From Nigrospora sphaerica (lineage: Eukaryota; Ascomycota; Sordariomycetes; Amphisphaeriales; Apiosporaceae): 64,000 nucleotides of DNA. The DNA is taken from positions 61,955-125,954 of the forward strand of contig JAGVVL010000006.1 of NCBI GenBank assembly GCA_018287875.1. Direction: 5' to 3'. Below the pieces are notes generated by a model. It was not told the DNA's origin. It saw only the letters and a program-made list of their open reading frames with translations, and did not search any database. Each line of letters begins with the position of its first letter. The first letter of the stretch is position 1. Position numbers and translations under genes: made by a program. Positions 24,705 through 35,334 of this stretch are shown in pieces.

Positions 24705-25871
24705 CTACGCCGATGTTTGGGTTTCCAATAGTTTAGCTAAACTGTCCTTCCCAAGTTGCACCCGTTTCCGACCTATGTGGCTCGACCCGGTGAAGGCTTT
24801 TTCATCTTCGTCCCAAGTGAGATGTATAGGAAACCCGCCACCACCTGGTCGTATCTGAAGAGAGGAACGAGACAAATTGTTTAGTATGTGACGTTCCAGG
24901 GCTTTGCACTTCCTTCCGAACGTTTTGGACTTGTTGCACCATATCTTGTTGTGTCGGTTCCACCTCAGTTCCTGCTTACAGTCCTCGAAATAGATAGTCA
25001 CCATCTCAAGGCAAACAATTACGCCGCCTCGTTTCGTTCGTTTGGTCGGTGTCTCTGGGCACAACTGTGTTGCTTTTCTCTTCAGGCGAAAATCTCCTGT
25101 CGCGTCCTTAGGGGATTTGGGCTGCCCCTCCTCGTCGGTATCTGGTGGTGTGGCACCATCTCCCCGGTGGTTGGTATCATTCGCTGATGAAGCTGGGGGT
25201 GTTGCTGCGGCAGCCGGCTCTTGTATCGTTGCCATATACGGGGTTTCCCCACCAATCTGATGCAGAGAGTCCGTCGGCCTGTCCTTGGGGAGAGGAGAGC
25301 CTAGTATCAGAGGCCAAGGCAAGGCTGTCGCTAAATCTTCGTTGAGGGACCAGACGGGTTGCGCATTGTTGGCTATTAGAAGCTCATCGAAAGTATCGAG
25401 GACGTCTCCAAGCTGGGGAAGCTCGACGGAGCTGAAGGTTTCATGCAAAAGTAACCCCCCGGTCGGGTACTCTTCAAGCATCCAGTGCTGGATTCCAGGG
25501 GAAGGTAAGGATGCAGTGCCCACCAACTGGCAACTTTTGTGGTCTGGCACCCCATCCCCGGCCGATCGCGGGTAGACGGGCGGTGGAGAAACCCAGGCAT
25601 GGATACCAGGGCAAGGAGAAGACGTGGTAACCAACGACGGGCGAACGTCGCAGCCCGCCACTCCATCTTCGGAGAGTTGCGGAGGGGTGGTTGGTAGTGC
25701 ACCGCCGCATTCGCCGCCGAAATCGATGGAGAAGTTGGAATTGAAGAGACCGTGGCACAAGGAATTCGTCCAGGGATTCGCGGGATGCTTGTTGTTTTGT
25801 GGTAGGCCCATGGCTGTAAAGCGAGCTGCTTCGTCGTTGCAGTTGGCTGCGGAATAGGTAAAAGAAGACAT
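24705..25871 (-). CDS. Hypothetical protein with a conserved C-terminal domain, intact
   Basis: A single uninterrupted frame of 388 codons starts at the ATG at 25871 and ends at 24705. The first 280 residues are Pro/Ser/Thr-rich and look disordered. A basic cluster (RLKRKATQ, then TPTKRTKRGG near residues 270-285) could be a nuclear localisation signal. The last 100 residues form a compact domain with evenly spaced Trp and Gly (LRWNRHNKIW, RPGGGGFPIHLTW) that is repeated in the truncated neighbour at 23868-24660. That conservation between two diverged copies argues that the domain is real and was under selection. I do not recognise the family; the beta-rich spacing of aromatic residues suggests a ligand- or nucleic-acid-binding fold, which is only a guess. 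A TATA box lies about 90 bases upstream. Confidence 0.7.
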   Translation of the reverse strand: MSSFTYSAANCNDEAARFTAMGLPQNNKHPANPWTNSLCHGLFNSNFSIDFGGECGGALPTTPPQLSEDGVAGCDVRPSLVTTSSPCPGIHAWVSPPPVYPRSAGDGVPDHKSCQLVGTASLPSPGIQHWMLEEYPTGGLLLHETFSSVELPQLGDVLDTFDELLIANNAQPVWSLNEDLATALPWPLILGSPLPKDRPTDSLHQIGGETPYMATIQEPAAAATPPASSANDTNHRGDGATPPDTDEEGQPKSPKDATGDFRLKRKATQLCPETPTKRTKRGGVIVCLEMVTIYFEDCKQELRWNRHNKIWCNKSKTFGRKCKALERHILNNLSRSSLQIRPGGGGFPIHLTWDEDEKAFTGSSHIGRKRVQLGKDSLAKLLETQTSA

Positions 25872-25957
25872 TTCTTTATTCTTGTAGTGGTAGGAGATAT
25901 TTCAGAAGTGTTGGAAAGGGAGGAGAAAGGCGGACATGACCGTCGGGGAGATGGCCG

Positions 25958-25966
25958 CCTTTTATA
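25958..25966 (-). promoter_or_regulatory. TATA box for the gene starting at 25871
   Basis: On the minus strand TATAAAAGG occurs about 90 bases upstream of the start codon at 25871. The spacing allows a transcription start about 30 bases downstream and a short leader. It is flanked by a pyrimidine-rich tract (plus strand 25980-26015). Confidence 0.5.
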
Positions 25967-27606
25967 ATCGTCCTGGAACGCTCCTTCCCCCTTCCTCCTC
26001 CCCCCTTTTCTGCCTTCCCCGTGTCCACCCAGGATGGCGTGGCTATGCATAGATGTGTTACATCCTGTCGTCATCTAGCCTGCATATCCAGGCAGCCCAT
26101 ACATATCAGCTCATGGAATGCCAATAACTTGATTATGTTATATGGGTGTAATGGAGACCAGTAGATTAATCGATGGCGCCTAGGTTTGGTACGACCATCA
26201 CGTGAAACGGCACGACAGCGGTGATCCATTCAAAAAATTTCAGCATGCCGACTAGGAGTCGAACAAAGGTCTCAAGCGGAATACGAGCAAGCGAACCTTA
26301 TCAGAAAACTGAAATAGGAAGGTGGCGCCAGTGTCATCGTATCGTTACCATCTCCAGGTCATGCGGCATAGAAAGCGGTAGCATAGTGTCGGATATCAAG
26401 ATTGTGAACGGGATAACATTCTCACCGGTACACCCTTATTTGATTCCCGGCTACTTTCTAGGTGCATTGATATTCTAGCAGCTTAGTCCAACTCCTCACC
26501 GCCACCATACTACGTTGCCTCGACCAGCTCGTCCTTTATCTTCTCACACCATGGTCATCTGGCCCTGGCTGCCCTACCGGCATTACGCGATAGCAACAGT
26601 GATGGCCCAAAGCGGGAACCGATGTGGGAGAAACGGGTAAATTATGCATTGGATAAGACTTCGGAATTCCGAAGAGTGCGTCTTATTCAGTAAGCGAATG
26701 TCCGCCGTATCCGCCGCCAGGGGCGGTAGTCAACCGGGTTCATACTTAGGCACCCACCTGGCAACGTCGGTGTTGCCAGCAGATATGAACGTGTCTTCGG
26801 GGCTATATCGGCTCAGCGGATGACATTCTGTGGTGCTAACCCGGATGATGGCTTTATCTGCGGTCGGTTGTATGCAGTTCCCCGCGCCCCGGCGTTCTAG
26901 ACGTCATCGGTTTGTTTCCCGGTGGGATGGTGGCTACTGAGGAAGGGAATCGATGATACGTTGCTACCGAGGGACGATACGGGCCTTGCATCCCCTGGAC
27001 CGGCCTCCTGGCCTTGGGAGCCAACAGCCCCTCGTCTCACACGTACGGGTTATATGCAGGAGGCCTCCCGAGAGCCACGTGCCTGGCTCCCATTTGCTCC
27101 AGCCATATTCCCCCTTTTCTTCTCATGCCCAGTTCCAGTTCCAGGAGAAAGATCTAGTCGCGCTCTACGAGGCGAGTTCCAGACCGACGATGGAGGCGGA
27201 GCGGGTGAAGTTTCACAACCCGGCGGTGTAGGACGTAGGCGACTCGCGACAGCGTTCAATCGCACACTCGCCCATGCGTTCAAGCAGCTCGCGTGCGTGC
27301 CCTACGACACGACTGCTGATCTATGTAGTTAACGGAACTATTGATTTGGTTGCCCTCCTTTCCACCTGGCAGAGGATTAAATGTCTGGCAGAAGCGTCGA
27401 TGGTCTAAAGTTTACCAAAATTTAAGTGTACCTTAATGAGTATCATACAAATTACGAAGGTAGTCCAAGAGTACGGTAGAATAATTGCCAAGAAGGTCCG
27501 TCACGATGAAGCGCATCTTGCCGGTTCAATTGACGAGGTTAGACAAGGCCCGCTGCGACATCTCAGACTCATGATTCGATTTGACACGCGGCCCTCTGCT
27601 CAGCGT
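25967..27606. other. Intergenic stretch without a recognisable gene
   Basis: Pyrimidine-rich sequence lies at 25980-26020. Short open frames at 26953-27231 and 26922-27332 end in plausible peptides but show no motif, and their overlap on one strand could be a frameshifted small gene. The plus frame at 27436-27681 is antisense to the last exon of the tyrosinase and is not a gene. Confidence 0.35.
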
Positions 27607-28855
27607 TTAGTAGCTGTACTGGTAGCACATGACACCATTGAGGGTGTCAAGGACATCACGGACGCGAACATCAGGGCGTAAACCGCCAACGGAGAGCACT
27701 GCGAGACTCATTAGCGACTAGTCGAGTGGAACGAACCACAGGGCAGCTTACTAGCGTCAAGAGTGAGTGGAGAACCGTCGGCAGCAGTGCCGCTGATGGT
27801 TGTACGGCGCGAAACGTCGACGTTCTGCCATACACGGAAGACACGATCGACGTAGGTGTGGTGGACCCAGAAAGTAGGGTCGCCGACGGAGCCCATAACA
27901 TCGGCCATGACTGAGCCGATACCGTTAAGCCCATAGCCGTGCGGGCCATACTCCCAGCAGGTCTCGAAATCAGGGTAGTTGGTGCGGGACATGCAGTAGT
28001 TCTCGAAGTCCTTGCTGCATTGAGCAGTGGCAGACTCGTCGACAGCACGCGAGAGGCAGTGGTCAAACTGGCTGGAACCGGGGCCGATGTGAAGGGTTGT
28101 GTCGGCAAAAGCACCGTCACGGATACAAGTACCGGCGCCGTTGGTAGGGCCAGGCAGACTACCAAAGTACTGAGGCGTGAAGATAGTAGATTGAGCAAAT
28201 TGCCCGGCATCCTTGGTCTCGTCCCACCAGACAAAGGCTCGGTTGAAGCCACATTCTTCTCGAAGGACCTGCTCGAACGTCCAGAGAAAGTAGCGGTGCC
28301 ATAGAAGAAACTTAGCGTTGTTATGAATGCTGGATGCGTACTGCTGGTGGACGCGAACAAAGTCCTCGTACCGGTTGCGGGCAGGGGGAAATTGCCGGAA
28401 GCTGGCTTGTTCATCAGGCACTTGATGCCATTGACGAGAGCGTAGCGGTCCGTGTTAGAGAAGTCACGCCACTCGAAGCGCACGTTCGGGTTGGAGGCAC
28501 AGCTGGCGGCGGCGGCCAAGATATCGTACTTCTCGCTGGTCAAGGGACTCTTCATCGTTGTGAAGTCGACCGGGGCCGGCCTGGTTGACTGGTCGTCCTT
28601 GTCCACAGCATGGCCATGAGACACCAGCTTGGTACCATTGCGGTCTATCTCCTCAAGTTCACTTAGACTGACGACGCGAACAGGAGGGGTATCGAAAAGC
28701 TTCAGAGCCGGGGCGATCTCCTTGATGATCTCGCCAACCTGGTGATTGAGTTCATTGGTGATGCCCTTGACGTCTTTTGCAAGGTCGAGGATAGCAATGC
28801 TGCTCGCGGTCGAGACGGCGCCGACGAGAGCCAAAGCAATGAGAAAGAAGCACAT
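27607..28855 (-). CDS. Secreted tyrosinase (type-3 copper oxidase), frameshifted
   Basis: The product would oxidise phenols to quinones (melanin or cross-linking chemistry) outside the cell. A hydrophobic signal peptide follows the ATG at 28855 (MCFFLIALALVGAVSTAS). The mature N-terminus leads to NVRFEWRDFS and IKCLMNKPASGNF. One extra base in the five-base run at 28384-28388 then restores the frame into RNRYEDFVRVHQ. The CuA site keeps all three His: VRVHQ, SIHNN and LLWHRYF. The CuB site has EYGPHGYGLNGIG and DPTFWVHHTYVDRVF; the second His of the usual HGxGH is Leu. A 53-base intron (27751-27699, donor GTAAGC, branch GCTAAT, acceptor CAG) joins LTLDA to MLSVGGLRPDVRV and the typical tail DVLDTLNGVMCYQY, with the stop at 27607. 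Total length is about 395 residues, normal for short secreted fungal tyrosinases. Confidence 0.92.
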
Positions 28856-29453
28856 CGTAGGTATAGAGCCAGAAAGAACAAGGCAAAAAAAAGATCAGTT
28901 GGGGCGCTAAGAGACGAGCGATTGGCGGTAAATCGAAACTAGAGTGTGTCATGCCGTGGTATCATTCTTATGTACCGTCTCGGACCGGTCGGCTCCAAGC
29001 TGCAGCTGGGTAAGTGCATAGCAGTTACCATTAGACGTATAATGCAAACACTAGGAAGGTACGTGTAAGAGGATAAGAACGAAATGGAAGCCGGCGCAGG
29101 CGGAGCAGGTGGTGGGAACAAAAGTGTCCGAACCTAGCGCAGGGTCGTTTCGGGAGGCCTGCCTCCAGGACTGGATTCCACTGTGGGAGCCAGAATGGAG
29201 GCTACGACCGAGACGGACCCGATCCACATCCGACCCAGCGCGGGATGCGTCGCTTCCAGCCCCGCCCCTTGCGCAACGTCTCCCACTCCCTACGATGACG
29301 CCCAGGCAAGATCAACACTCAGTCGAGATCAACACTCAGTTGCCCTTTAAACCCGACGCTGGGCAGCTATTTCAGCATGGGCGCCGTAAAGAGCATTATG
29401 TCGGCTATCGTATGTACGGCTTAGAAGCCGATTCCGTCAACTCGAGTGCGACC
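28856..29453. other. Intergenic region between divergent tyrosinase and MADS-like genes
   Basis: The two genes diverge from this 600-base interval, so it probably holds both promoters. A 17-base direct duplication (core AGATCAACACTCAGT) occurs near 29309-29342. The plus frame is open from about 29109 to the MADS-like start but looks non-conserved. Confidence 0.4.
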
Positions 29454-30573
29454 ATGGCCCATGATAAGAGCAAGAAGGACAAGATTCGAAAGAGCGGCCG
29501 GTCTCTCCAGGAAAAGACGATGAAGCTGGGCCGGGTCTGTGACGTCTTCAGCGCGCTCGTGTATTGGAACCCAACGCATCGGAGGATGGAGAGGGTGATG
29601 CATCTCCCGCGCGGCCAGACAATGCCCGATGTGAACAGGCTGGTTTGTGTTCTCCCCGACGGCCCCCCCATCGCCCCCATCGGCCGGTGGCTAACAGCAA
29701 TAGCTACGCCCGTTGGCGACCGACGGCGCTCGTTCCCGAGCAGGCGCTCGCATGACGCGATCAAGCGCCGCGACCCAGGCCATCGAGCCTGACCATGCGC
29801 CGGTTGCCGACCATGCGCCGGTCGCCGACGATGAGTCGAGTGCAGACCATACCTTAAGTGCCGGCCACGGGCCCTGGCCAATCCCGATGCGAACGCTGAT
29901 CCCGAAATGGACGCCGAGTACGAAATCGACCTCGACTACAATCAAGGTGCGGCGGCTGCCTCGAGCGCCGTTTCGGCTTACGACGACTTTCCCGACGATG
30001 GGGGCGTCGCCGTGGGTGCCGACAGACCCCGAAGCAGGCCACCGGGACTCTTGCCGCCGAGCCTCGTGCAGCAGAGGTTCATGCAACAAGTGGAAATAGG
30101 TAGGTACGACCATCCTTAAGTCAAGGGTCGTCCGAGCATGCGTTACTAACCATGGTCTCGCAGAACACCAACCGGCCATTAGCCAGCCTTCCAGCGCCGC
30201 GTCGAGCAATACGACAAACAATGCGACGCAGTCGGTACTAGCACGAGAGCATGCTCCCCACAGCATAAATAGGCCTTTGCCGACGGGCCTCGGTAGAAAG
30301 CACCGGCGACCGCTGGGACGGCAGGCGGTATCGCTCGCGTCCCTCGAGCGGAGGGGAGGGCAGCGCGTGGCCGTGGATGGATTCGGTTGCTTGAGACCGC
30401 CGGCTGCAGGAGTAGACCTACGGAGAGGGGAGGCGGGGCTGGCGTGTAGGCCTATGCAGGCGTTTGCAAATCGTAGGAGGCCCCGGGTTAGGATGCAGCG
30501 AGAGCAGGTGGCGAAGATTCTAAGCTTGTTCGACGAGCTGAGGACAGGCTTAGGAAAAATTCAACTTCGCTAA
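29454..30573 (+). CDS. MADS-box-like DNA-binding protein, three exons, frameshifted
   Basis: From the ATG at 29454 the first 60 residues are basic and carry the pattern of the reduced fungal MADS domain: KKDKIRKSGRSLQEK, MKLGRVCDV, a beta segment, and RGQTMPDVNRL. The first intron, 29643-29703, has a GTTTGT donor and a CTAAC branch site. The second, 30100-30163 (GTAGGT, ACTAAC, GCAG), is textbook, and splicing it keeps one frame for another 136 codons to the stop at 30573. The frame between them needs one extra C in the run at 29872-29874. After the MADS-like part come an Asp/Ala-rich acidic segment (DHAPVAD twice), an acidic MDAEYEIDLDYNQ, a disordered middle and a final helix (QREQVAKILSLFDELRTGL). 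A nuclear transcription-regulator role is inferred. The MADS call rests on pattern memory; an unrelated short basic domain is possible. Confidence 0.5.
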
Positions 30574-31347
30574 AGGGCCATCTCTAAGTAGGAGGTATGA
30601 CTATGCAACGCCTTGTTCTTTTGGGAGCCTTGCGGGCTCATGAATGGGTACCACGTCATGCCACGGATTGCAAGCTCATGGCCGACGGGTCTCGTGCCGA
30701 CGATGGTGTACGAAGCTCACATTCTTCCATCGCGCCCTACCGTCGGGCTGATGGCCCAGTCATCGAACGGTCAGTGCGGCCGTGGGCTAGATCGTCCACA
30801 CGACCGATGTCGAGAGATCGGTCGCCTAGTGGGACGTTCGTTCATAGTTATCGCCCTAACGGCCACAGAGTTACGGCTTGTCAGTAGTATAGTACATATT
30901 CCGACACGAACAAAGTCGCCGTATCCTTCCAACATTCATTTCTATCTCGGCAAGATCTCGATGGCGATTGCAGCAACACAACGATGGCCCACGTGCTGGG
31001 CGGCCTCCGCTCTATCTTGGCCCTCTTTTTGCCAGTATACCATCGTCGCCGAACCCGAGGTGGCCCCTATGTGGGGTTCTAAGATGGAGTCACTAAGGCC
31101 TACGGCTGAGCCCACAAACTGTCGTCCTGGACATCCTCTTCGCCCCGTGGTGCTACCCCCGCTCGAATACTGCCTTAACCTGCGCTAACCAGCCCATGAG
31201 CCGCTGCATCTGCTGTTGCAACCTGGTCACACTACATGAGAAAGAATGGACGATGACAGGGGCCATCCAGAACTTACATGCGCTCTATCTTTTGCGTGCT
31301 ATGGGACACAGGACGGTCAGCTCGGCCCCTTCTAGGATTCGGGCAAC
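30574..31347. other. Intergenic, convergent 3' ends
   Basis: No coding motif. The flanking genes converge here. The open plus frame at 30613-31188 has no recognisable domain. Confidence 0.35.
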
Positions 31348-31845
31348 CTACAAATTTTGAATCCTGCGAGAGCCGCCAACGATGCTTAGCAGGTGCGGTC
31401 AACGAGTCCCGATCGACTTACGCCTGGTCGCAACGGTCCAGTCCGGCTTCTTGGGTACCGAACCGATGCGACAGTTCGCGGAGCTCGTGAAGGACCGTAT
31501 CCAGTTGTCGGGACACATCGGTGGCGCCGTGGGGTGACCTGCATCTCCATCAGCACAACCTCCGCGTGGGGCCCAGAGGAGGGAAGGCTGGTACGTGGGC
31601 GACGGGCCGAAGGGGTCGTCCCCGAACCCGTCCTCGAACCCCTCCTGTTCGCCATCGTACAGGCCAGGGACGGCCGGCAAAGACAGGTGAGGCTGGGAAG
31701 GGGGCGCTGGCACGGGACGAGACGCGGCGGGCACGGGTACAGACGCAGCGGTCGGGAAAGCTATACCGTTAGCGCTGTAGCCGGCTGACCTACGAGCGTG
31801 CCGCCGAAGGCCCTGTCGTTGGCCATTGTACTTCTGGGAGCTCAT
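31348..31845 (-). CDS. Small Pro-rich protein with a C-terminal coiled coil, two exons, frameshifted
   Basis: From the ATG at 31845 the frame encodes a basic start (MSSQKYNGQRQGLRRHARR), a Pro/Ala-rich stretch, an acidic Gly segment (GEQEGFEDGFGDDPFG) and then, after adding one base to the four-base run at 31531-31534, a helix DVSRQLDTVLHELRELSHRF. A 58-base intron (31421-31364, donor GTAAGT, branch GCTAAG, acceptor GCAG) splices in phase to a five-residue end, AIQNL, with the stop at 31350-31348. A second possible 33-base intron near 31787-31819 is a multiple of three, so it would not change the frame. No known family. The intact splice signals and the restored helix support a real gene, perhaps a small adaptor or regulatory protein. 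Confidence 0.5.
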
Positions 31846-32149
31846 ATTGCCTGTGGAAAGGAGATCGGACAGAGACGAAACAGAAATATGACCTGGAAGT
31901 CCTCCTAGGGTGACAAACCGCGGCCTGACGGGTGTCTACTCTATGCTTGATATAGGAACCGATTCAGTACATACGCACATTCTATGGAACTGGGTATAGA
32001 CCAGGCTAGGAAGGATGTTCCGTAGGTCCTTCCTGAACAATTGCTTCTCGGGTGTGTTACGCTGCCCACGATCGAACAGGCACATCGCACCCACAATAGG
32101 AGTAGCAGGTGGGGCACCATAGAGCGGCAAGAAGGAGCTGAGAATGGCA

Positions 32150-32350
32150 GGACAGAACTACGGCGGAGTGGATGTTGCCACGGACAGAAGCTAAGGAGGA
32201 CAGAAGTTACTACTGGAAGACGCTGCGAAGGACAGAAGCTACTACAGACAGAAGCTGAGAAGGACAGAATCTACTACTGGAAAAGCTACTACTGAAAGAA
32301 GACGTGACGGGTGAATGTTGCCACGGGCAGAAGCTGCGACGGCTGGAAGC
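32150..32350. repeat. Minisatellite, GGACAGAAGCTAC family
   Basis: The motif GAAGGACAGAAGCTACTAC and variants recur about six times between 32150 and 32300, flanked by GATGTTGCCACGGACAG and, near 32310-32345, GAATGTTGCCACGGGCAG. The same motifs occur in inverted orientation at 47390-47515. Confidence 0.7.
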
Positions 32351-32639
32351 TTCGCCGGAAACCAGCATCGTATGAAACAGCAAGTTCAGACAGGACGGGC
32401 GTCCAGCCAGTTCGGGCTTAAATCTCGCCCATCGCATGCCGGACGAAAGGATCTCTTGGGCGCGAGCGACCGGGAGCTGGTACGGTGCCGACACTGGAGT
32501 GAGGCACAAGGGACGAAACAGACGAAGCAGAAAAGAAGCCGTCGCAGCAACCGAGCCCTTCAAAACGACTATCAAGTAGGAGCCGACACAGACGGCAGGC
32601 GCGAGGTGGTACGTTTTGCGCCCAGGGCTGAAAGCTGAT

Positions 32640-33480
32640 ACTGGCATATACAGGAGGATCTAAGGTAAAGCAGGAGCGTACGAAGAAGGAAGCGGAAGCA
32701 GGAATTAGAGGAAGCGGAAAGCATCCGAAGCAAAAAGCAGGAACTAGAGGAAGCGGAAATCAGTCGAAGTAGGAAGTAGAAATCCGATGAAGCAGGAAAT
32801 AAACGAAGCAGAAAGCAGCCGAAGCAGGAAGCAGAGGAAGAAGGAAATGGATGGGATAGGAAGAGCCGAGTACGGCAGATCCGGTCGGGAGCTAGGGTCA
32901 GACGCGGCGTGGTGTACATTAGCATGTGAGCAGGAAGCAGGAAGCAGAAGCAGACGAAGCAAAAGCAGACGAAGTAGGAACTGGAACTAATCGAAGCAGG
33001 AAGCGGACTGGGCAGGAAGCAGTAACCAGACGAAGCAAACCCGCCGAAGCATGAACCAGCCAAAGCAGAACCAGACGAAGGAAAACCAGACGAAGATGCG
33101 GAAGCAGGAAGTGGACGAGTAGGAAGAGTGGAGTACGCTCGATCCGGTCGGCGCTCGTAAGAAATGAAGCCGCGTCAGAAGTAGCACCAGACCCTATCCG
33201 CCGCTGTCCTAAGGGCACCCACCACAGCCAAAGAGAGCTGATAAGCACGCGTCAAAAGAGGCCCGATCCGGAACGGCCACGGCCCTAGAAGCAGCAGCAA
33301 TCAGCCAAATGCGGGAAGTGGACGGAGAAGGAACCAGAGGAAGCAGGAAGTTGCCCAGGTCACATCTGCCGCTGTCCTAACAGTACAAGACATAGCACAA
33401 AACAGCCAACGAGTATCATTAGAATAGACCCGACACAGAACGGCCACAGCCCAACCGGGAGAGCCATACGTGGGACAGGA
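32640..33480. repeat. Purine-rich complex minisatellite with higher-order copies
   Basis: Imperfect units of about 14-16 bases built on GAAGCAGGAAGC recur through 32660-33110. Higher-order copies are visible: GATCCGGTCGG after GAGTACG occurs near 32868-32890 and 33130-33155. A CCGCTGTCCTAA block followed by GAACGGCCAC occurs near 33198-33280 and 33368-33445. Long frames rich in Phe and Ser on the other strand are by-products of the repeat. Confidence 0.75.
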
Positions 33481-33876
33481 TCAGGAGCGGACGTCGGACA
33501 CGGCGCGGCCCACAAGCAGACGCGAGCAGCAAACCCCGCTGGGCACAGACTCTTAGACGCGATGCCCCGCCCACAATGGCCCCCGGCTGGTGGAAGCGCG
33601 CCTGGCCCCAACGGGCGCATACACGTAGAGGTCGGTATACGCAGGCTGGCACAGAGAAGGCCGTCGACAGAGACAAACAACGGCATATAAAGCAGCACAT
33701 GCAGCGGTACAGGCAGGCCCCGCGCCGCAAGAGGTTCTAAGGGCTACTATGTACCACAAGGCCTCTAGGACGGCAACCGTCCATCCGGTGAGGCAACGCA
33801 AGGAAACGGGAATGGAGGTCAGGGAGTTGACCGGCGACGTGAAGACGTAGCATAATGACGAGGCGAGCACGACTAT

Positions 33877-33972
33877 GGACATACAGACATATAGACATAC
33901 AGACATATAGACATACAGACATATAAACATGCAGACATATACACATACAGACATATAGACATACAAACACGC
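33877..33972. repeat. Short tandem repeat, 16-base unit (ACATATAGACATACAG)
   Basis: About six consecutive copies with one or two substitutions each. The Cys/Met/Tyr-rich frame on the minus strand is repeat-derived. Confidence 0.9.
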
Positions 33973-34029
33973 AGGACACTGTGAGCAGTTACGACCACCT
34001 AGCCCAAAACACATGGCGGCTACAGGCAC

Positions 34030-34770
34030 AAGGTGGAAGCTACATGGGACGAGGGATGCTACACGGGATGAGGAATACTACACGGCACGAGGGATGCTAC
34101 GCGGCACAAAGATGGGCGTTATGGTATGAGCAGTGGCATCATGTCAAGTATATTGCAGGCTCCCAAACTGGCATCAAACCTGTGGGGCAGGAGCGACTCC
34201 ACTGCGTCGAGGGGCACAGCCTTCTGGCTATGCTGCATGAGGGCCTCGGACAGGAGATTCTCGGCTCTCGACTGAGGGGAGGGAAAAGAAGGCTTCCGAG
34301 TAAACGACATAGAGACGCCGGACAGGAGGTGCTCGACCGTCATCGGACGGGAGAGCTCGACTGTCATGGCAAGAGATGCTTGGCCATCATGCACAGGAGT
34401 CTCAACTGCCGTAGGGTAGGAGGTGCTCGACTGTCATGGTAAGAGATGCTTGGCCGTTATGGACAGGAGATGCTCGATTTCCGTGGGACAGGAGACGCTC
34501 GGATGTCGTACACAAGAGATGCTCGACAGTCATGGGACAGGAGACCTCGACTGTCGTGGGACAGGAGATCTTGATTGTCATGGACGAGATGCTCGACTGT
34601 CGTGGCAAGAGATGCTTAGCTGTCACGGACAGGCTTCTCAACCGCCATGGAACAGGAGACACATAGCTTTCGGGCATGAGATGCTCGACTGTCATAGGAC
34701 AGGAGACTTTGATTGTTATAGACAGGAGTCTCAACCGTCATCGGAAAGGAGAGCTCGACGGTCTTGGAGG
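34030..34770. repeat. Minisatellite, GACAGGAGATGCTCGACTGTCATGG family
   Basis: From 34030 a 22-base motif (ACGAGGGATGCTACACGG type) repeats three times. From about 34320 to 34760 units of about 26-60 bases containing GACAGGAGA, GCTCGACTGTCATGG or near variants repeat more than ten times. Copies are diverged and interspersed. Open frames with repeated CHGKRCL peptides are repeat artefacts. Confidence 0.8.
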
Positions 34771-34914
34771 GAATGCGCCTCGCCGGAGACGCGCAGCAGA
34801 GGGAACAAAGCGCTCCAACCAGGACGACATCCGCCGTGAGAAGGCACAGGCCACACCAGGGTGGGAACTAAGCGTGCGACAGGAATGGGCACATCGGTAG
34901 GAAGACAACCGGCC

Positions 34915-35140
34915 GACAGAGTCTGTCGTGCCGGGCGGCGAACCTGCCTACAGGAGAGCCTCGACTGTAGGGGCACCCTTAAAAATGCAGGAGAGGATCG
35001 ATCGACTGCGGTCCGTCGAGAAAAGCTCGTATGGAGTACGCGGCAGAACTCGTCGTGCCGGGAGGCGAACCTGCCTACAGGAGAGTCTCGACTGTAGGGG
35101 CACCCTCGCAAACGCAGGAGAGTCTCGACTGCGACCTAGG
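34915..35140. repeat. Tandem duplication, unit about 120 bases, two copies plus fragment
   Basis: GGCGAACCTGCCTACAGGAG followed by CTCGACTGTAGGGGCACC occurs near 34936 and again near 35062, with a fragment (GCAGGAGAGTCTCGACTG) near 35115. Confidence 0.8.
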
Positions 35141-35334
35141 CCGACCATCAGGAGCGTATCGACTGTGTGGCGCGTGGGCCCTCCATGGAAGCGCGTGGCC
35201 CCCGCTTAGTTGTTGCGCCTCGCGGCACGTGTGCGCCGAATGCGTCTCTACATCGGCTCTCCCTACCTCGAGGGAAGTAGGAAGATTTCCAGCCGGCGCC
35301 ACGGAGGCTGTAGAGTCCGACCTCGCCCGCCGCC

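Noticed and set aside
26240..26330. tRNA-like T-arm (GTTCGACTCC on the minus strand)
   Set aside because: No matching acceptor stem or anticodon arm at the right distance.
27436..27681. Plus-strand 81-codon frame starting with ATG
   Set aside because: It is antisense to the last tyrosinase exon, whose DVLDTLNGVMCYQY tail is conserved.
33553..34029. Minus frame with repeated CMSVCLYVCMSI peptides resembling a membrane protein
   Set aside because: The peptide is produced by the 16-base microsatellite at 33877-33972.
34320..34770. Regularly spaced repeats that could suggest a CRISPR array
   Set aside because: Units are imperfect and directly tandem without unique spacers, and the DNA is eukaryotic; it is a minisatellite.
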